64,000 nt of DNA, from positions 11,941,690 through 12,005,689 of the forward strand of contig OZ038440.1 in NCBI GenBank assembly GCA_964036275.1, written 5' to 3'. Under the pieces are notes generated by a model. The model saw only the letters and a list, made by a program, of their open reading frames with translations. It ran no database searches and had not been told where the DNA came from. Of this stretch, positions 11,334 through 23,592 are shown piece after piece. The DNA comes from Litoditis marina. Lineage: Eukaryota > Nematoda > Chromadorea > Rhabditida > Rhabditidae. Made by a program: the position numbers and the translations under genes. Position 1 is the stretch's first letter; each line of letters starts with the position of its first letter.

Positions 11334-11803
11334 GTAGGGTTGTTAATCGAGTTCAAATTTTCGAGTTTTCGAGTTTTGGGAAATTTCGAGTTTTCGAGTT
11401 TGGCGAAAGATCGAGTTTTCGGGAAATTTCGAGTTTTCGAGTTTTCGAGTTTTCAAGTTTTGGGAAATTTCGAGTTTTCAAGTTTCGAGTTCGACTCGAC
11501 TCGGAAATTTCTGAGTTTTTTCGAGTCGAGTCGAGTTTTGAGTGTTTTTGGACCCAAAAGATACATTTTCGAGTCTGAAATTCTGATTTTCGAGGTTTCT
11601 CGTTCAAAATTTCGAATTTTCGAGTTTTCGAGTTTTCGAGTTTGGCGAAAAATCGAGTTTCCGAGTTTTCGAGTTTTCGAGTTTTGGAAAATTTCGAGTT
11701 TTGGAAAATTTCGAGTTTTGCGAAATTTCGAGTTTTGCGAAATTTCGAGTTTTCGAGTTTCGAGTTCGACACAACTCGAAAATTTTCGAGTTTAACAACC
11801 CTA
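11334..11803. mobile_element. TTCGAG-repeat element with terminal inverted repeats
   Basis: The element starts TAGGGTTGTTAA and ends TTAACAACCCTA, a perfect 12-base inverted repeat. The interior is almost entirely TTCGAGTTT units, with a GAGTCGAGTCGAG core near 11520. Long ORFs on both strands exist only because the repeat lacks stops. It appears to be a non-autonomous DNA element with a minisatellite body. Confidence 0.75.
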
Positions 11804-12141
11804 GTACAGTGCTAGTGATTCATGTGTGAACTTAGTTTGTGTATAGTTGCAATTCAAGCGGTTTGTTTATTGTTTTTACTGAGCAGTTTGTTCGGAAATC
11901 TAGGGACACACACAATTATATCAATACACAATTCTCTTTTTACGTGTACTTGTCAGATACAGATCGGAAGTGTCAACTTAATTATGTGAACCGCAACATG
12001 TTTGTAAAAACTTCTGCGCTTCAAACTTTACATCACAACCGAATTGAGCATTGTGTGTATCATTTTGAGATGATTTAACATACATACCAGCTGCTTCGGA
12101 AAATAGGTAATTGGGAAATCACGCAAAGGATTGTCCCGATA

Positions 12142-12277
12142 CACTGTCAGTCAATTGCACAGTCACGCGAAACATGTTAAACACAGCCGAAATCAGACAC
12201 GTGCAATGACAAAGTGCACGATTCTTCATTAGAATGCGAATTTCACGTGACTATTCATATTACTTCTAGTATAATAC
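12142..12277. mobile_element. CACGTG MITE, intergenic copy
   Basis: Reverse orientation relative to the 9255 copy: it begins CTGTCAGTCAATTGCACAGT and ends ACGTGACTATTCATATTACT. The left CACGTG is mutated to CACGCG. Confidence 0.75.
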
Positions 12278-12703
12278 AATGAAAATCAAGAAAAGCATAA
12301 ATAGTGTGTTAATTGCACGATCAGGGTTTCTATTGTGTTTGCAATAAAGTATGTAGCTAGTAGACTTGCAATTAATAATTTGAGACCGAATGCAATTTTT
12401 ACAAACAGACTCTTCTCAATCCTTGATATGATACATCTTCAAATAAAACAATTACAAAGAAGAAAATACTTAATGTGTATCTAACACAATTAACGTAAGT
12501 GAAAACAGAGCTCGATATCCGGGCCCCAAGAATCGAATCAGCGAACAAATCTACTGAAAGCTGTTAAAACACACAAAACACGAGGATGAAAACTCTTTTT
12601 ATGTTGCCGCAAAACAGAGAGATTGTGCAATCGACATCCAATATGATCGCGCGTATGATGAATGGAAATTGATGGCAACGTGGGAACGCTCACTGTTTTG
12701 AAT

Positions 12704-12827
12704 TTAAAGTAGGACGATTACGTGCTCCAATCTCGGCGCGTCAGTCCTTTAAACTGCAATTGAAAAATGTATTGCAGTTTAAAGGACTGACGCGCCGAGA
12801 TTGGAGCACGTAATCGTCCTTCTTTAA
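12704..12827. repeat. Hairpin element with perfect 50-bp arms
   Basis: Positions 12711-12760 and 12771-12820 are exact reverse complements around the loop TGAAAAATGT. The outer bases TTTAAAG extend the pairing with one mismatch. TTTAAA ends are typical of the PALTTTAAA palindromic families described in C. elegans. Older copies lie at 1-100 and 38268-38392. Confidence 0.85.
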
Positions 12828-13287
12828 ACAGGAAAAAAAGATCACGTGTTCAGATTGTAGATTTGTCACAAGCAACACAAGTAAACAAGAACTCTGTTTA
12901 TTTGTGACAAGTATACTCTAAATAAATGATTTTCTGCTTCAGATTGTTTAGTAAATGTGTTATTGAATATATGATCAAGTTTGAAATCAAACAAACTAAG
13001 TAACTTCATGTGAACATTTTTTGTGACATGTGAACCTTCCGCTGTCTTTTTTTCAACATTATACGGAAAGTGGAACTCATTCAAAAATCACCTTTTCCAC
13101 ACGAGAAAAGAACATCTTTCGCTCTAAACTATCTCTACATTTTCCCACTCGTTCCAATTTCCGGTTGGTTTTGTATCTTGTATTATTTTTCATCACTTTT
13201 CTTGTTGATTTCATAATAGTAAAAACTATTTGGTTTGTATCGCTCAACCCAAGTTCTCATGGAAAGCCCATTTTAGTTTGAAATCGT

Positions 13288-13293
13288 TTTATT
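13288..13293 (-). terminator. Poly(A) signal of Tyr-rich secreted gene
   Basis: AATAAA on the minus strand, 54 bases after the TGA stop at 13347. Confidence 0.65.
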
Positions 13294-13346
13294 CGAGAAT
13301 AGAATCTATGGAATCATATGTGTGATCTTTCGTTTCGCCGCTCCTC

Positions 13347-14340
13347 TCATCGTTTTCCGTAGGTGTAGTAGTAGGTGGTGTACGGGTTGTACGAGTTGCT
13401 TCCGCAGGTGGAACAGCCATAGGGACTGTAGGAGTACGTGGAACCCGTGTCTGCAAGTAGAAAGTTGTGTTAAAAGAGTCACTAGAAACGTGTTGTTCAC
13501 AGCTTAATTCAGAAACGTAGATAGGAAAGTGGACGGTTGCTGATATTCCAGTGTGCACAATGGATTTATAAACACAATAAACTGTTTTGAATGTCGTGGA
13601 CAGCCTCTAAACTATCATGGTGATCAGAAAACTGACAGTTTTCTGTGAAATAACAGCTTTGATTTGTCAACTTTTGAAATTTTGAAGTGAAATGAACATC
13701 GAGTACCGTAGAAAGTCTCATGAAAAGGCCACCTTTGAGCTGAACTATCTGGTCATCATATCGCCCAGGTTTGGGTCACCTGCACTATGCTTATACACAC
13801 AAAGTTGGCAACTATGTGGCCAGAATGTGACCAAGTTCTCGATCAGGTTTTTGAATGTTTTGCAGTAAGAAAAATCAAATTAGCAATGGAAGTGCAATCG
13901 GTTCACCCCATTCCTATCAATTGCAACTCACTGTAGGTGTTGGTGTTGGGATAGTAGTAGTAGGTGCTTCCAGTGTTGCTGTATCCTGTGTTGTATCCGG
14001 TGTTGTATGTGTTACTGTATCCATTGTTGTAGCTGTACGTGTTAGGATAGTAGTACGAATAGGTCTGGAATGATATTGAGGTTCTACTATGAATGTAGTG
14101 AGGTTCTACTTTGTTAACTTATACAAAATGCTTCAAAAGTGCATTACTCAAAGAATACAATTAAAAATTGAACTCACGTAATAAGCCTGAGCACAGGCGA
14201 CTAGACACAGGAAGAAGAGCGAGAAGCTGGAAAATGAAAGATTGCTTTGTGTCAATTACTTGTTACAAAACTGATGTTTGTAAAAATGAACAAATGCTTG
14301 TATTGTGTTATCAACATCAGAATTACCTGACTGTGTTCAT
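13347..14340 (-). CDS. Small secreted Tyr/Asn/Gly-rich protein ending in GKR
   Basis: Four exons in phase: 14340-14327, 14226-14178, 14064-13932 and 13450-13347, for 99 residues. Residues 1-19 are a signal peptide (MNTVSFSLFFLCLVACAQA). The rest is low-complexity Tyr, Asn, Thr, Ser and Gly with repeats such as YNTGYNTGYSNTG and YYYYPNTNTY. A Cys pair (CSTC) lies near the end, and the C-terminus is TYYYTYGKR. Codons are the preferred worm ones (TAC, AAC, GGA, ACC), suggesting high expression. A Gly followed by two basic residues is an amidation and processing signal in neuropeptide and antimicrobial-type precursors; having it at the very end would yield one long amidated Tyr-rich peptide. Cuticle or secreted-matrix roles are equally possible. 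The family is not identified. A TATA box lies 55 bases upstream. Confidence 0.8.
13703..13856. repeat. CCGTAGCAAAGTC-type MITE, partial copy
   Basis: Resembles 54308-54487 over about 150 bases (AAGTCTCATGAAAAGG, ATGCTTATACA, GTTGGCAACTATGT) but lacks the right inverted end. It lies in intron 3 of the Tyr-rich gene. Confidence 0.65.
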
Positions 14341-14394
14341 GTTGAGAGTAGGGAGCTGTGCAACTGCAGTGCATTTCCATCACTTCTTCCCGGA

Positions 14395-14401
14395 TTTTAT
14401 A
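14395..14401 (-). promoter_or_regulatory. TATA box of Tyr-rich secreted gene
   Basis: TATAAAA on the minus strand, 55-61 bases upstream of the ATG at 14340. Confidence 0.55.
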
Positions 14402-17400
14402 CTCATTCTCCTGGGTTAGAGAACAACCTCCACAGAGTGTCTAGACAGTTAGAGAGTAACTCTGTTTACAGGACATTCCAAGTGGAAGAGAGGTAAGAGA
14501 GAAGCGATAGAGTACAGTGATTGAAGAGACGCCGACCACACCCTCATTGGTCGCAACTCGGCTGTAAATCTGTTTGTAAAAACTGTTTGAACACTCGAGG
14601 CGGCAACCTAATCGCAGCATCTGTAACTGTCTGAGTCTCGGCACAAATCGTTCTTTTGTCAGTTTTTGCGGCGTCAAAAACTGCACATTTTATCTCAGTT
14701 GTTCAGAGTTCAGCCTCAAAGTTGTGTAGTTCGTTTCACCCTGCCGTACCCACCAACAGTGAGCCGTCGAACATCGAACTTGTTCACTTCTAATAACCAT
14801 ACCGACGCTAGAAAACCTTGTAGAAAGTGTGCACATGTGCAGTAATATGTGTCGAGCACTAGTCAACAGTCAGAAACATTCCAAATGCTCTAATAGGTTG
14901 AAAGTGCGCAAAAAGTGATTTATCATTCAGAGTATAGAGAGAAGTGCCTGCAATTTAAAAGCTATTGTGGTATGCGTTGATATATTTCACAAAATACCCC
15001 TCAACCCTCAAACCTTCTGGGAGAAATGCGAAAACCTATACGTCAGAAAATTAATACATATCGACGGAAATCTACGTTTCGGTAACTGCGAGAAATACAG
15101 TTTCCATGTTCCGCTCTCGATACACGTTATAACGAAACGAAACGAGACTAACGTTAGCTTTCAAACACTCTCGAACTTGATTTTCTGGGCGAAAGATTGA
15201 AAGTTCGTAAATAGCAATCACAGTTGTTTACTCTATTTGTTTGCGTTATGAACGACATGGTTAACATTCCGTAAACACGAAGTTGTTCGCTAGAAAACTG
15301 AACAAAGATCGAACTTTGCAGAAAGATCAGCAGCAAATATGTGAAAATTGGCTCAGCTGAATTCCTAATTTGAGCCTTGCTTATCCCGTCGGGCTGTTTC
15401 CAACCTGCGTCTTGTCAAAATATACACTATTTTTTTTCCGTTGGAACCGAAGAGAAGACATAGAATACGTGGAGAAAAACGACCTTCTGGGCGAAACGTA
15501 GAGCGCTGGGATAATTCCTGGATGTATTTCAACAATACGATGAGGTTATCCGTCACTCGCCCCAGTTTGGAATCTCTTAAGAACTCATGGTTGGAATCCG
15601 TTAACTAACCAAATTATATTTGATGTTTTCGATCTTTTCTCTTTTACCCAGAATAATTTTTTTCTCCATTCTGATCCTAGTTTTGTTTTACTCAATTCTT
15701 AATAATGTGTTCATAGATTATCTTCACTGTAATCGGGTCAAGTGATAACGTGAGGAAGCAAGCAAGTCAACTAAATCCAATCAAATGCTTTGTTCAAACT
15801 CTTGTTTATGTTTGATTATTTGTCGAGAACTCTACAAAATGCCACGCGTTCGTCGAGATGGCGACAGATAGAAAGCGGTCTTTTTGCTGGAGTCCAACGG
15901 GACCAGTGTCATAGCTGAAGTGCGTTTAGTGCAACAAAAAGCTGCGCAACACTGGGGTTGGTTTGACAGTATGTACCCGTACATACATCGAGCTCCTAAC
16001 AGGCAGGCTCAACCAGGATACCTTCTGGAGTTTTCTTTTTTCAAAGCAAGCCAATACGGTGTTTACTTTCCGTGTTCGTGGTTTGAAGTAACAGAAACAT
16101 TCATGTGAAAACACCCGCGAACGCTCACTCCATTATTGTACGGGTTTGATATGGGAACCAATTTTGAAAATTTTGAAATTTACAGGGTTTTAAAAGTACT
16201 TAAATTCGTTCCGGTTCAGACAGTTCAGCGTACATGAATATTTCTTCATTCAACTTATTCAAGTCTTCTCGGCACATCATTTGATTTTTTGAATACGATC
16301 TATATGCGAAATACTGGCTGTAAACTTGACAGGCCTTTCACGTCAAAAACCTCTCATCGACAGTAGGCTACAGAAGCTTTCTGATATTTGATGTTGCTCC
16401 GATCTCCTTCATTTATTTGGGTTTTTCCAAAGTGCCAATGACCGCGATTGAAAGAAGTAGGTAAAACGTGGATTAATCCAGGTCCGCGCGTACTCTGTTT
16501 ACAATGTCGGGTCGTAGTCTCTGGCGGCGGTTCCTTTTCTAATCAAACAATGAGTAAGCATTGAAGAGGTGTGGAAATAGCCACAGTCCCCATCATTTGA
16601 GAGGTAAGTACGATGGTGGAAAAATCGGAAGTGAGTAATGCACAGAGATCAAACCTCAAGAGAAACCACCTCCTATTCAAATGAATGAATGAAAAAGTTC
16701 AGGTTGTTTACAAAAATAGAAAATTTGAATTCGCTCCGTTCTGGAGTTCCTTGACTCTTTTATTCAAATGAGATCGAAGTAACAGATGGGAACATCCTGT
16801 AAATATTAAGATAAAACTACTACAAAGGTTTGATCACACTTTCTATGTCTCACTCCGCTATCAGTCTGGCAAGGCCTATTAGTGTGTATGAATAAGAACA
16901 GTTATGCCGGTTTTATCTAGCCAAGAATTTACGTGTGGTGAGTGATAACGATTTCCGCCTTATTTCGTAATAAGGATCAAACTACACAGGTTTTCGGAAA
17001 CATACAATGTTTCTCTAACGGTTTATACGGGAATCCTGTAAAACGCAAATCACAACGTAACAAATGATGATCAGAGTTTTGTCCAGAGTCAATGAATATA
17101 AAACATTCTTTTATAGTTCAAGTTTATTGGGGATTAACCCGAATTTTTTAACATTTTGATTAGTTTCAAATCATTTAGCGTTATTCTAGAAAACGAAATA
17201 GGAAGTTCACGAAAAAAGATTGTCATTTCGTTTAACTCAATTAGTAAACGCCTGTCACCATTTGGATCGTTTTGACATAGATGAATCATGATGTGTTTAT
17301 ATACTTTTGAAGTATCAGGCTAATTTGTGAAAATCTGCCTGCAACAGTTATTTCGCGATTGGGAAGGGTTGAAAAGTGAATTGATGTGACTGTACCGCCC

Positions 17401-18288
17401 TATCTATAAGGAATGCGATAGGAATGAATATAAAGGTGTGTGGTAGGGTGAATAGAATATGTGATTCGAACTAAGCGGACATTTCACAAGTTTTCAACTC
17501 TCAAATTGTTTCATATCACACGCGGTTATACTCCATTTTCACGTTTAGATGATTTCCCTTAAAGAATCCGTCCTTCTCTAATTTTCATATTTGAGTTAAC
17601 AATCTGACCATATGGCAAATAAAAAACCATTATCAAAAATATATACTTTATATCCCTATCTTGCTTCGTTTTCTTAGAAAAGCGGCTTACGTAATGACAC
17701 CGATAGGGGAGTTGCGTACTAGGTATGCTTAAAATAGCCTATAGAGTGCAAAAATGATTTTAAAACACTTTATCACATACGAATACACAATAAAAGACTG
17801 AAAAATTAAAATAAATCTGGATGTAAATGAACCAAGTCAAGTTGCGTCACAGTGAAAATGTTCAGGACCCCTTCTTTTTTGATTGATGTTATGCAAATTT
17901 TACAAATTTTCAATTAGAAAGTTTTTCATGGTTTATAGAAAGCCATTGAGAAACTTTTCTGAGCTTTTTTAATTTTTCGTGAAACTCAAATTATAGCGGA
18001 ACGGTTTCTTTAAAGAGCTTATGAACCGCCAATAATACGTACCATATATAAATCGTGGAGACCCTATGCATTTCACGACTTATTGCTGGGGTTCGAGCGG
18101 GAGTTTTCATAGCCTAATGTTGTCCTGCCTAATGTTGTTAAAATTATTTCATGATGTACTCAAGAACCTAAATTAATTGTCTGTGTGTGAAGGTTTAGTG
18201 CATTTTGTGAACTTATTGGTGCGTTTTGTGAACTTCAAGTGATTTCTTCATGAGTCTTTTTCAGTATCCGAGAAAAATCAGAGCAGTG
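14402..18288. other. Gap with no recognised gene
   Basis: About 3.9 kb without a convincing gene model. One dispersed repeat is listed at 17562-18022. ORFs such as 15884-16108 lack splice context and family resemblance. Confidence 0.45.
17562..18022. repeat. Long dispersed repeat, copy 1
   Basis: About 450 bases, roughly 85-90% alike by eye to 45529-45975 and in the same orientation. Shared landmarks are AAAGAATCCGTCC, GCGGCTTACGTAATGACACC, CATACGAATACACAAT and TATAGCGGAACGGTTTCTT. There is no long ORF and no obvious terminal repeats. Confidence 0.8.
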
Positions 18289-21200
18289 ATGGAAAGTGAT
18301 AAAATGGCACAGCTCGAATCGGTGAGAAATCTTCTTACCAAGCTTTCCAACTTGCAAAAGAGAATATCATTGCTAACCTCTATAGAAAGTAGTATTCGGG
18401 TCTGATTATCTAAATGTCCCACTGTCTCAATGTCCTATTCCAATGCCCAACTTCCTATTCCAAGGTTCTTAAATTTTTACGACGAATAACGACGCCCTCA
18501 ATTGCCTGCTTCGTTGTATATTATTCTACGTCTCTGACACTCAGTTGTGACAATGGAACACTGAAATCAGATATTGGGACACTGAGACTTGTAAATGTGA
18601 CAATGAGACACTGGGACATTATTCGGACCTTTCATCTCAAAAATTGTCATCTTGTATTTTCTGATTAAACCTTTTTTCAATCTTTCAGGAAATATATTCT
18701 CTGAGATGTGAATTGGCCAGAGTGTATGAGTTATTGGAAGAACAACAGAAAATACGAGCAACGGAAGAGAAAGAAATGTTTGACTCCCAAATGTCCAACA
18801 GAGACGCAATCATCGAGCATTTAGAAAAAGTACGGTACCTTTAAAAATAAGGATTGACCAAATTCCGAAAGAACTGAGATGAATAAATCCATACTCTCGG
18901 AAGCTAAAGTTTATTCCTTCTCACATCATGACATGTAAGGCTTACCTTGCCTTGAACGATCTCCGCATTCTGGCGAATCAGTAGAAGTAGATTCCTCGGT
19001 TTGTGGAGTATTCAATTTTCATTGTTAAATCAACAACGGGTGAAATCGGAATTGTAACAGACTTAGATTTCTCCAAAGCTACCGTGAAGGCTATGGGAAC
19101 ATTTTCAACCACGAATAAACTACCAATTCTCTAGAGAGCAGAAAGTATAAAACATAGTTAGTGAAAAACAACACTCTTGGAGATGTTCAACTCCATTCAG
19201 CCGGAGTAATATTCGATATTGACAGAGTCTGCAACAAGACAAGGAGGAAAACGCGAAACTACAGCAGAGAGTCAAGCTGCTGAGATCGAAGGTCAGAACC
19301 ACCCTCAGAGGCCTCAGAACAGGCTTTTAGTAATAAATTCACGTTCGGTTGAACCAGTTCAAGAAAACAACGGTTCCAAACCATTTTGGGAAGCGGATCG
19401 TTCGATTTGTATTCCTGCCTGGTTCTAATCTATGACAGAAACGTTTTACATATTGTAATCGCATATTGAAAAGAATCTGAAAAATACTATTTACTTTAAA
19501 TTCCAGGTCCTCTCTTTGAAGAAAACGCCTAAATCAAGATTATGATCTGCCCATATTTTATGATCATATTAAATTTTTGATGCTGTTCTATGCTAATGGA
19601 AATGTGTTTGATGTTTTGAGTAAAAAAAATTGAGCAGCTTCAGCGAGTGTGATTCGAGGTTAAAACGCAGCAACAGTTCCAAAACCATATATTAGGATAA
19701 TTTTTTGAACAAAATATATTTTTGTCACTAGGACACTTGGATGGTTTGGATGTTATAGTTATATGGCAAAAAAATCCAGTTGTTTTCGGTTTCACGATTT
19801 CAGCTTCTGAATATGTGTCGTAAAATGGTCTTCTGAAGGGGTGTATTCGTTCATTTATTCATCCTGATTTAGATGCATGTGACACTATCTCATTAGAGAA
19901 AATAACAAACGGAATATCAATAAAAAATAAATTGCGTTTTTCTTCTGCCAATGAGAGCGAAATGTCTCATTGACTTCAAAAAATAGGAAAAAATGAATCA
20001 AGCGATTATGCGAACCGCACACAGCTTGTAAACTGTTCTGCGAAACTATACTAATAACAAATCTTAGCGATTTCTTTCGCGATTAAACTCAGTTCGACCC
20101 CCATTCTGTTTGTTAAATAATTTAGGGTGAGTAAGATGAGTGGCGGTTTTTATCAATCGATTTTGTGATAAGGATCGGTCGAAGTATGATCTGCTAGTTG
20201 TCTCCCTACCATGTCGCAGCCACATTTTGGTTAGTTATTTCTTCTACTTACACGAAATCATTTGTATATATGTTGATTTGCCACACACGACCACACATAA
20301 TCTATAACCGTCTGTCAGCGATTTTTCTCCCGTTTAAATCTTCATTACAAGTATTTTATCTACATGTTTCTAACTAGAACTTCATGTAGTAGAGAACTGT
20401 TGGAACTGTGAAATGTTTGAAACTTACGACTTTTTCGTTTCGAGATAAACTTCTGAAAACAAGTTCAAGTATGAAAACTGTGCATTGTGAGTGTGTTCAT
20501 ACGGATTATTATTTTGTATTATTTGAAGTACAGTCTCCGTATTGGTTTGCGCCCTCGTCCTCGTTGCCAAATGATGTCAGATATGAGCGGTGAGAAAGAC
20601 ACTAACTATACTAGAAGTTAACAGGAGAATCACGCACACGTGAGACATAAGTCATCTATAACATGAAGCTTGCAACACTGTCAGCAATTTCGTTACACAG
20701 TGTCAGCAATTTTGTGCGATTTGGGCATTGCAGAGAGCGGGGTGGCTGATAGCGGTGGGGAAAGTCAGGCAGTTTGAATAAAATGTTATGCCACAAGTAT
20801 CGTGTGTATCAGGTCTGTCTGCTCACTCGTGTACAAAACCACAGAATGTCTGCCCATCTCGGTGTAATTGGTTGGTACATTTGTTTAATTCTGGGTGGTA
20901 CATTTGTTTAATACATTTGTTTAATCTAGTTCGGTCACTCTAAAAGCCTTCCGGAACTATTCATCAGAGAAGGATTGATACGTGAATCAATCCCACTGCT
21001 ATGACATCGCCAGTCCTCCAAATAACCCACCAGTCGTGAGACGACTTAACGCACGACTTAGTCGACCTTGTTATTCCTAAATAAGTTGTATTTGAATAAG
21101 AAACCAAACATCCAGACAGTACCCCTACTCCCATCACCCTTCCCATGGCTACACGCCATACCAAGTTCCCCAACGACATCAAACTATAGCCCATCCTCAA

Positions 21201-22720
21201 GTGCAGCCGGCAATACCGCCACCTGAGTCTTGCAATTGCCAATGCTCACAGCAGGTAACAGAGTATTTTCGATTTTTTGTCTAACTCTTCGAAGGCCAAT
21301 AGGGCAATTCTGGCTAAAACAGCGCGATCCTAAATTTTCTGCCCAAATATCGCTGATAGGAGGTTCTAGAAGTTTCATCTCTGATCGTCCCCACATTGTT
21401 TACGTGAACTTTGGCAGCGTTTCTATGAATTTTCCGAGATGTTTTTGAACACATTCGGGGAACAATCTATCGTGTTCCGTGTATATATATGATTTAGTAT
21501 GTTTCCAGCTGCAAGAGTTCCAAGAACGGGACCGGGCCAACAGCTCACGAATCACGGCTCTGCAAGAGGTATACTGCTAGTCAAAGTCGGGTCACGTTTA
21601 ACACGTGGAAGAGCCCAGAACTACATAAAGTAAAATGGACAATTTAGATATTTCTGGAACAGTTTTTAGGCATTTTTTCAAATTTTCGGTGTACATTTCC
21701 TTAGATAGCATTGAAAAATGGACAATTTAGAGGTTTCTGGAACGGTTTTTAGGAATTTTTTTTCAAACTGTCGATGTACATTTCCTTAGATAGCATGGAA
21801 ACATGTGCAATTTAGATATTTCTGGAACAGAATTCCAGTTTTAGTGTGAAACCAATCATAATTTGGTTTCAACTACATAATTTGGTGACGCCTGTTCATG
21901 GAATAGTCTCAGGAGCTAGCTGGTATACAAGAACAACTCCAATTTGTGATAAATGCAATGCCCGAGAAAGTGAACAGAGAAAAGAAGAAACAACGGAAAA
22001 GAGTAAATGAGAAGAAGAAAAAGAAAACGGTCAAGAAGACGACTGTGGACACATTGAAGAAAAACCAAGAAATAATAGCAGAACTGGAAAAGGCGAGCGA
22101 AATGTTGACTTAATTTCCTACGAGTGATGATCAATCGATATTCCTATTTCAAATACAAATTACCCTGTTCATGAAGTAACATTAAATGGCATTTCCACAC
22201 TCGTTAAAACACACCTCAGTTAGTGGTTAGTACTCGTTGTGAGGAAGTTTTCTACGCCTTCTATAAATAAGTAGTTTTTAGATTAGGTGGTGCACGAGCT
22301 GCAAAATAAACTGGATTTGTTTCAGTCTGTCCGAGCAGACCGAGCGGAAAACGCGGAAACGGCTGCACGAGTGAAGTTTATGAGAGAAAAGGTTTGTACC
22401 ATGCAATTTTTAACTAGAGGTTGTAAGGTTAACGCCTGAAAAGATCGTTATGTTTTTGCCAGTTTGCGAAAAACTATAATATTAGTTTCGTAGAAAGAGC
22501 ATGACGAAATATCTATACTCCCGGTCACGTTAAATGCTTTGAAAACATATATAATATAAAAAGCACATTTGGAACAAGCAACGGTTCCATTTGTTTTTAG
22601 TTCCTCTGTTTCTCTCAGGTTATGGAGTTGCGAGCAGCGGTACAAGCACGCAAGGAAGCTCAGCTGGATACGTCTCCAATATATCCTTCAGAAGACACTC
22701 AGAACGATGTTTATTTCTAA
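18289..22720 (+). CDS. Coiled-coil protein of unknown function
   Basis: Seven exons fit in phase: 18289-18321, 18689-18829, 19226-19291, 21509-21568, 21913-22092, 22287-22391 and 22619-22720, for 228 residues. The start ATG follows a TTTTTCAG acceptor by 24 bases, consistent with trans-splicing. Nearly the whole protein is charged helix rich in Glu, Lys, Gln, Leu and Arg. Exon 5 has a strongly basic run of Lys and Arg (residues ~120-140), and the tail (SPIYPSEDTQNDVYF) is not helical. Exon 5 has no GT donor in the right place; splicing at AAG/GCGAGC to GATTAG/GTG keeps the heptad register (I..L...V..L...L..F), so a GC-AG intron is proposed. Unspliced, the frame stops six codons later. Exons may be missing in the 2.2-kb gap before 21509. 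No family is recognised; scaffold or filament-associated roles would be guesses. Confidence 0.65.
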
Positions 22721-22758
22721 CTAACAAACATGTTTGATGTTTTTTAATGTAAAATTCC

Positions 22759-22764
22759 ATTAAA
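22759..22764 (+). terminator. Probable poly(A) signal, ATTAAA
   Basis: ATTAAA lies 39 bases after the TAA stop of the coiled-coil gene. Confidence 0.4.
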
Positions 22765-22769
22765 AAAAC

Positions 22770-23590
22770 CATTTGAAAGTTAGTTGTGCTTCTGAATTGT
22801 TTAATTCATTTGACTTGAACAAACTTGGTTGTGTTTTTTTCTGTGAAACTCACAGAGCGTCATAAGTTTCAAACAAACCTGATGTTCGTGTGCGCATTTA
22901 ACTTTAACTTGCTGAGGTTTTGTTCAAAAAGCAGTGGTTAAAACAACGCAGTTTCCATTTTCAAGTTTGAAGTGTTATTCGTCACATCACAATGTTGCAC
23001 AGTGGTGGTCCATGGCCGATCTCCTTTTCTGTTGGTCGCTGCATGCTTGAGGTATTCGTGTCATCACACAATTTTAAAAAGGGGTGAACGTTTATACAAA
23101 AAGGAGTTGTGGATAAAACTAAGAAGAGTTGTATGACGTGTTTCTCCCGCTAAGTCTGACTCACACGTTGCCTAGATGTGAGTGAAGACCGGAGACTGAA
23201 GATGGCGATAGTGCAGAATTCAAAGAGGTATTTATAACAGGAAAGTGAATTCAATCGATTTGTATAAAATAGAACCAGAATACATGAACAGCAACACAAA
23301 TTACACATCCAATTTGGCGGTAACACTGTTTTCTTTACCAATACACCATTTTACGATAGAATCACGAATGTATACAAATCAACATGTTACCTAAAATAAA
23401 ACAAACCGTCATATAACACACAATGCAAGTGGTAAAACAATAACACATGAGCAATTAAATAGTTTTTCTTAGAATAAACGGAAAAGGGACGTGCACGTGC
23501 CACGTGCAAACAATAGCAAATATGTCAGTTATCATAAGATAAGACCTTCTGTGTTCAACCGGGTTTCGCATATGAGTTTAACCACCAGTA
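22770..23590. other. Intergenic gap
   Basis: No gene or repeat was recognised between the coiled-coil gene and the MITE at 23593. ORFs are short. Confidence 0.4.
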
Positions 23591-23592
23591 TG

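Larger units (their letters stand above)
10200..13286. other. Repeat-dominated intergenic region
   Basis: Apart from the GA tracts, the TTCGAG element, one CACGTG MITE and the perfect hairpin listed separately, I see no gene here. The remaining ORFs are short and unsupported. Confidence 0.5.

Noticed and set aside
11223..11795. Long ORFs on both strands across the TTCGAG block
   Set aside because: They arise because the repeat unit has no stop codons in several frames; there is no start context, splice site or protein-like composition.
13289..13558. Thr/Pro-rich frame as the main product of the Tyr-rich gene
   Set aside because: It cannot be joined in phase to the signal-peptide exons, while the Tyr-rich frame can and uses preferred codons.
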